A DNA stretch of 64,000 bases from an uncultured Lachnospiraceae bacterium (lineage in GTDB: Bacteria > Bacillota > Clostridia > Lachnospirales > Lachnospiraceae): assembly GCA_900539715.1 (NCBI GenBank), contig UQDA01000003.1:62001-126000 (forward strand). Reading direction: 5' to 3'. A program made the translations under genes and the position numbers. Positions 61,494 to 64,000 of this stretch are shown piece after piece (position 1 is the stretch's first letter; each line of letters starts with the position of its first letter). The notes beneath the pieces were generated by a model, which searched no databases, had not been told where the DNA came from, and saw nothing but the letters and a program-made list of their open reading frames with translations.

Positions 61494-61496
61494 CCT

Positions 61497-63644
61497 ATGG
61501 AAAGAGGCAGAACGGAAACGATCGGAAGCGTAGTGCTGGATTATTCCCATTATCCGGAAAAAGATTTTTATTGTGACGGCGCATCGGAAGATGCGCTTTT
61601 GGAGCTTGTGCAGAAAATACCGGAGCAGGAGTATCCGCAGGCGATACGGGAGGCGTGCAGCTGGGAGGTGCTCTATCACCTTTCAGATCTGCGGGAAAAT
61701 ATCGTGGAATGGATACCGATGGATAAATCTATGAAGGTGCTGGAAGTCGGTTCCGGCTGCGGCGCTATCACGGGAAGCCTTGCGCGCAAGGCTGGCAGTG
61801 TGACGTGCGTCGACCTGTCGAGAAAGCGGAGTCTGATAAACGCTTATCGTCACAGGGAATGCGATAACGTTACAATCCATGTGGGAAATTTTTCGGATAT
61901 TGAGCCGGAGCTTCCGCAGGATTATGACTATGTATGCCTGATAGGGGTGTTTGAGTACGGCCAGAGCTATATTGGCGGCGACACTCCTTTTACGGATTTT
62001 TATAAGATAATCAAAAAGCATGTAAAGCCCGGCGGACGCGTAGTGATCGCGATTGAAAATAAGCTGGGGTTAAAATATTGGGCAGGCTGCCGGGAAGATC
62101 ATGTGGGAGCCTTTTTTGCAGGTCTGGAGGATTATCCGGAGGGCGGCGCAGCCCGCACATTTTCCAGGAACGGTCTGGAAAAGATGCTGAAAGAATGCGG
62201 GGAGGAGGATATTCATTTTTATTATCCTTATCCCGATTATAAGTTTATGACGATGCTCTATTCCGACCGGTATCTGCCGAAGGTCGGGGAATTATCTAAC
62301 AATCTGCGTAACTTCGACCGCGACAGGATGCTTTTATTCGATGAAAAAAGAGTATTTGACATGCTGATACGGGAGGGAATGTTTGCGCAGTACAGCAATT
62401 CATTCCTTGTTGTGGCAGGACCGGAGCCGGAAACGATGTATACGCGGTTTTCTAACGACCGGGCGGCTCATCTGTGCATCCGGACGGATATCGCAGAGAC
62501 GGACGGCAAAAAATGCGTGCGTAAATATGCAGCGCGTCCCGAAGCAGCGGAGCATATCAGGGAGCTTTTTGAAAACGGGGCATATTTTGAAAAATGCTTT
62601 GAAGGCAGCGGGCTGTCTGTAAACCGTCTGGAAGAAAAGAAAACGGAAAACGGCTGTCCCTACGCAGAACTGGAATTTCTGGAAAACACGAGAACGCTGG
62701 AAGAGCTTTTGGACGATTGTCTTCAGAAAAATGACGAAGAGGGATTTATGCGCTTGTTTGAGCGCTATTTAAATATTTTATCTTCCGGGAACGGCGGAAA
62801 GCAGAACTTTGATCTGATATTTCCCAATATCTGTGTCCAGGACGAAAAATGGACGATGATAGACTACGAATGGACATCCGCAGGACTTTCAGCCGAGGAC
62901 ATCGCGCGTCGTGCGCTGCACTGCTACGGTCTGGAAAATACGAAGCGTACAGAGAACCCTATCGTGAAAAAGGCGATGGAAAAGGTGGGGCTTGACGAAG
63001 TTCAGAGGCAGAAGCTTGCGGAGCGGGAAATAGAGTTCCAGCGCAGCGTGATGCGGGAAAAAGACGGCAGGAGCCGGACAGCCCTGACGGATATGCGGCA
63101 TCTGATAGGAAACCGCGCTGTTCCGTGGCAGGAATTTTTTGCGCGGGCAGAGCGGAAGAAAGTGCAGATTTTTGAAGATTTTGGCGGAGGCTATACGCCG
63201 GAGCATTCTTATTACAAATATGACGCTTATGAAGCGGACGACCTTATCCATACAAAGATAGAGTGTCAGGCGGGGACAAAGGGAATCAGACTGGACCCGG
63301 CAGAGCTTCCCTGCCTTGTGCAGATACACAAAATCGTGTGGAGAGGGCGGGAGCTCACAAAAGAGGAGACAGACCGCTGCATGTCCACAAACGGGGAAGT
63401 GCTGGACGCGCAGGAGGGACGGGTCTCTACAGTGCTGTTTGATACCGGAGACCCGAATATCAGCGTGCGTCTGGATGTTTTGGACGAGGAAGAGACTGCA
63501 GGCGAGACGCTGGAGATCGAGGCGCAGATAGCATGGCTGTCCGGCGAGATGTTGGCGGATATCAGTGCAGGCATCGGACGGGCAAAAGAGCAGGCAGGAG
63601 CAGCGCAGAGGAGCAGGAGGAAAGGCTTTTGGTTTCAAAAATAA
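61497..63644 (+). CDS. SAM methyltransferase with kinase-like domain (WbdD-like candidate)
   Basis: 715 residues. Residues about 75-245 are a class I methyltransferase: VLEVGSGCGAITGSLA (motif I, about 80), VTCVDLS, DYVCLIGVFEYGQSYI and VKPGGRVVIAIEN. After a middle region, FDLIFPNICVQDEKWTMIDYEW (split as FDLIFPNI and MIDYEW, about 438-455) has the D-x-N and D spacing of kinase/phosphotransferase catalytic loops. The C-terminal 200 residues are unassigned beta-rich sequence. WbdD of E. coli O9a joins a methyltransferase and a kinase to cap chains for Wzm/Wzt export. Starting 3 nt after a Wzt-C ATPase supports such a role here, by inference. Confidence 0.7.
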   Translation: MERGRTETIGSVVLDYSHYPEKDFYCDGASEDALLELVQKIPEQEYPQAIREACSWEVLYHLSDLRENIVEWIPMDKSMKVLEVGSGCGAITGSLARKAGSVTCVDLSRKRSLINAYRHRECDNVTIHVGNFSDIEPELPQDYDYVCLIGVFEYGQSYIGGDTPFTDFYKIIKKHVKPGGRVVIAIENKLGLKYWAGCREDHVGAFFAGLEDYPEGGAARTFSRNGLEKMLKECGEEDIHFYYPYPDYKFMTMLYSDRYLPKVGELSNNLRNFDRDRMLLFDEKRVFDMLIREGMFAQYSNSFLVVAGPEPETMYTRFSNDRAAHLCIRTDIAETDGKKCVRKYAARPEAAEHIRELFENGAYFEKCFEGSGLSVNRLEEKKTENGCPYAELEFLENTRTLEELLDDCLQKNDEEGFMRLFERYLNILSSGNGGKQNFDLIFPNICVQDEKWTMIDYEWTSAGLSAEDIARRALHCYGLENTKRTENPIVKKAMEKVGLDEVQRQKLAEREIEFQRSVMREKDGRSRTALTDMRHLIGNRAVPWQEFFARAERKKVQIFEDFGGGYTPEHSYYKYDAYEADDLIHTKIECQAGTKGIRLDPAELPCLVQIHKIVWRGRELTKEETDRCMSTNGEVLDAQEGRVSTVLFDTGDPNISVRLDVLDEEETAGETLEIEAQIAWLSGEMLADISAGIGRAKEQAGAAQRSRRKGFWFQK

Positions 63645-64000
63645 AAGAAACACTTCAGGAGCAGCTTGTTAAAAAAAGATACCGCTGGTATCAGGAACAG
63701 ATTGCAAAACAGCAGCTCTCATATGATGAATGGATACGGGAAAAGGAACGGCAGGAGCGGGAGGAACGGCAGTTTTTGGGAAAGCAGTATAAGCTTTCTG
63801 TTGTTTCCTACGACGAATGCCGCGCGGATTTTTCTTTTGAAAATTATAAAAATGCGGATATCATTGTATTTCATGCGCCGGATGGCACACCCGATATACG
63901 GGAGCTGGCGTTTGTGCCGGACTTTTTTGAGCGGTTTCCGGACACGGTGATCGCTTACGGGGACGAAGATGAGATAGATGAAAAGGGCGTCCGCACAAAT
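63629..64000 (+). CDS. Large glycosyltransferase, N-terminal part (cut by window edge)
   Basis: Open to the end of the window. The best start is TTG 63629, 8 nt after GGAGG and overlapping the previous gene by 16 nt. The N-terminal 50 residues are a charged helix (EKERQEREERQFLG), then YKLSVVSYDECRADFSFENY, VFHAPDGTPDIREL and a DxD-like YGDEDEIDEKGVRTN, the donor site of large GT2 proteins that make rhamnan/glycan chains. It would assemble the chain exported by the neighbouring ABC system. Confidence 0.7.
   Translation, partial: MVSKIKETLQEQLVKKRYRWYQEQIAKQQLSYDEWIREKERQEREERQFLGKQYKLSVVSYDECRADFSFENYKNADIIVFHAPDGTPDIRELAFVPDFFERFPDTVIAYGDEDEIDEKGVRTN

Noticed and set aside
1..64000. CRISPR arrays, tRNA, rRNA or riboswitches
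   Set aside because: No regularly spaced repeats and no tRNA-like or conserved aptamer patterns were seen by eye; a covariance-model scan could not be run.

Overview
The window is a 64-kb surface-glycan (capsule/exopolysaccharide or wall-teichoic-acid-like) biosynthesis region. It most likely comes from a Gram-positive gut member of the Clostridia, probably Lachnospiraceae. The reasons are strong AGGAGG-type ribosome binding sites, frequent ATGA-overlapping gene pairs, sigma-A type promoters with TGn-extended -10 boxes, no outer-membrane genes, and clostridial-style families (GT-D fold protein, DUF2304, DUF6056/6020/6077-like membrane proteins, a GH25 lysozyme with a YTGWQ-type wall-binding repeat). 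Species cannot be named from sequence alone. I see no rRNA, tRNA, CRISPR array or intact transposase.

Layout. (1) 1-4.9 kb, GC-richer: pyruvyl transferase (truncated by the edge), GH88/GH105-like hydrolase, Wzx flippase, GT11 fucosyltransferase. (2) 4.9-5.7 kb: a non-coding scar with a decayed tyrosine-recombinase remnant and minus-strand terminators. (3) 5.7-20 kb, clearly AT-rich: GT2-DUF2304 pair, further glycosyltransferases, a large transferase plus TagD-like cytidylyltransferase, a second Wzx, O-acyltransferase, FdtB/FdtA (dTDP-3-amino-3,6-dideoxyhexose synthesis), a GT-C-like membrane protein and a Wzy-like polymerase, closed by a terminator. (4) 20-31.7 kb: its own promoter, a GT26-GT4 fusion, GT4 enzymes, a radical SAM/SPASM protein, a GT-D protein, a PglK-like ABC flippase and more glycosyltransferases, ending at a hairpin shared with convergent ugd. 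(5) 33-45 kb: a decoration module with two polyprenyl-phosphate-sugar-synthase-like GT2 proteins, several multi-TM GT-C-like proteins, an acyltransferase and a ChbG/NaxD-like deacetylase. (6) 45-53.7 kb, GC-richer: FkbH-like/MBOAT/SGNH-type acylation genes, large membrane proteins, an SGNH-like lipoprotein-sized protein, and an ArnE/ArnF-like SMR pair. (7) 53.9-64 kb: GH25 lysozyme, rmlB-rmlA-rmlC, ABC-2 polysaccharide exporter (Wzm/Wzt-like), a WbdD-like methyltransferase-kinase candidate, and the start of a large glycosyltransferase.

How it fits together (inference). Nucleotide sugars are supplied by rmlABC (rmlD is not in the window), ugd, fdtA/fdtB and the cytidylyltransferase. Repeat units are assembled by at least a dozen cytoplasmic glycosyltransferases. 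They can leave by Wzx/Wzy, by the PglK-like ABC flippase, or by the Wzm/Wzt exporter. They may then be tailored outside the membrane by GT-C enzymes using polyprenyl-phosphate sugars (one perhaps deacetylated to an amino sugar) and by MBOAT/acyltransferase-3 O-acylation. The AT-rich middle between GC-richer flanks, the recombinase relic and duplicated families suggest a mosaic serotype-like locus built by transfer and duplication. The candidates most worth following are the deacetylase/polyprenyl-sugar module, the WbdD-like protein beside a Gram-positive ABC exporter, the FkbH-MBOAT set without a visible carrier protein, the radical SAM enzyme, and the GT26-GT4 fusion.
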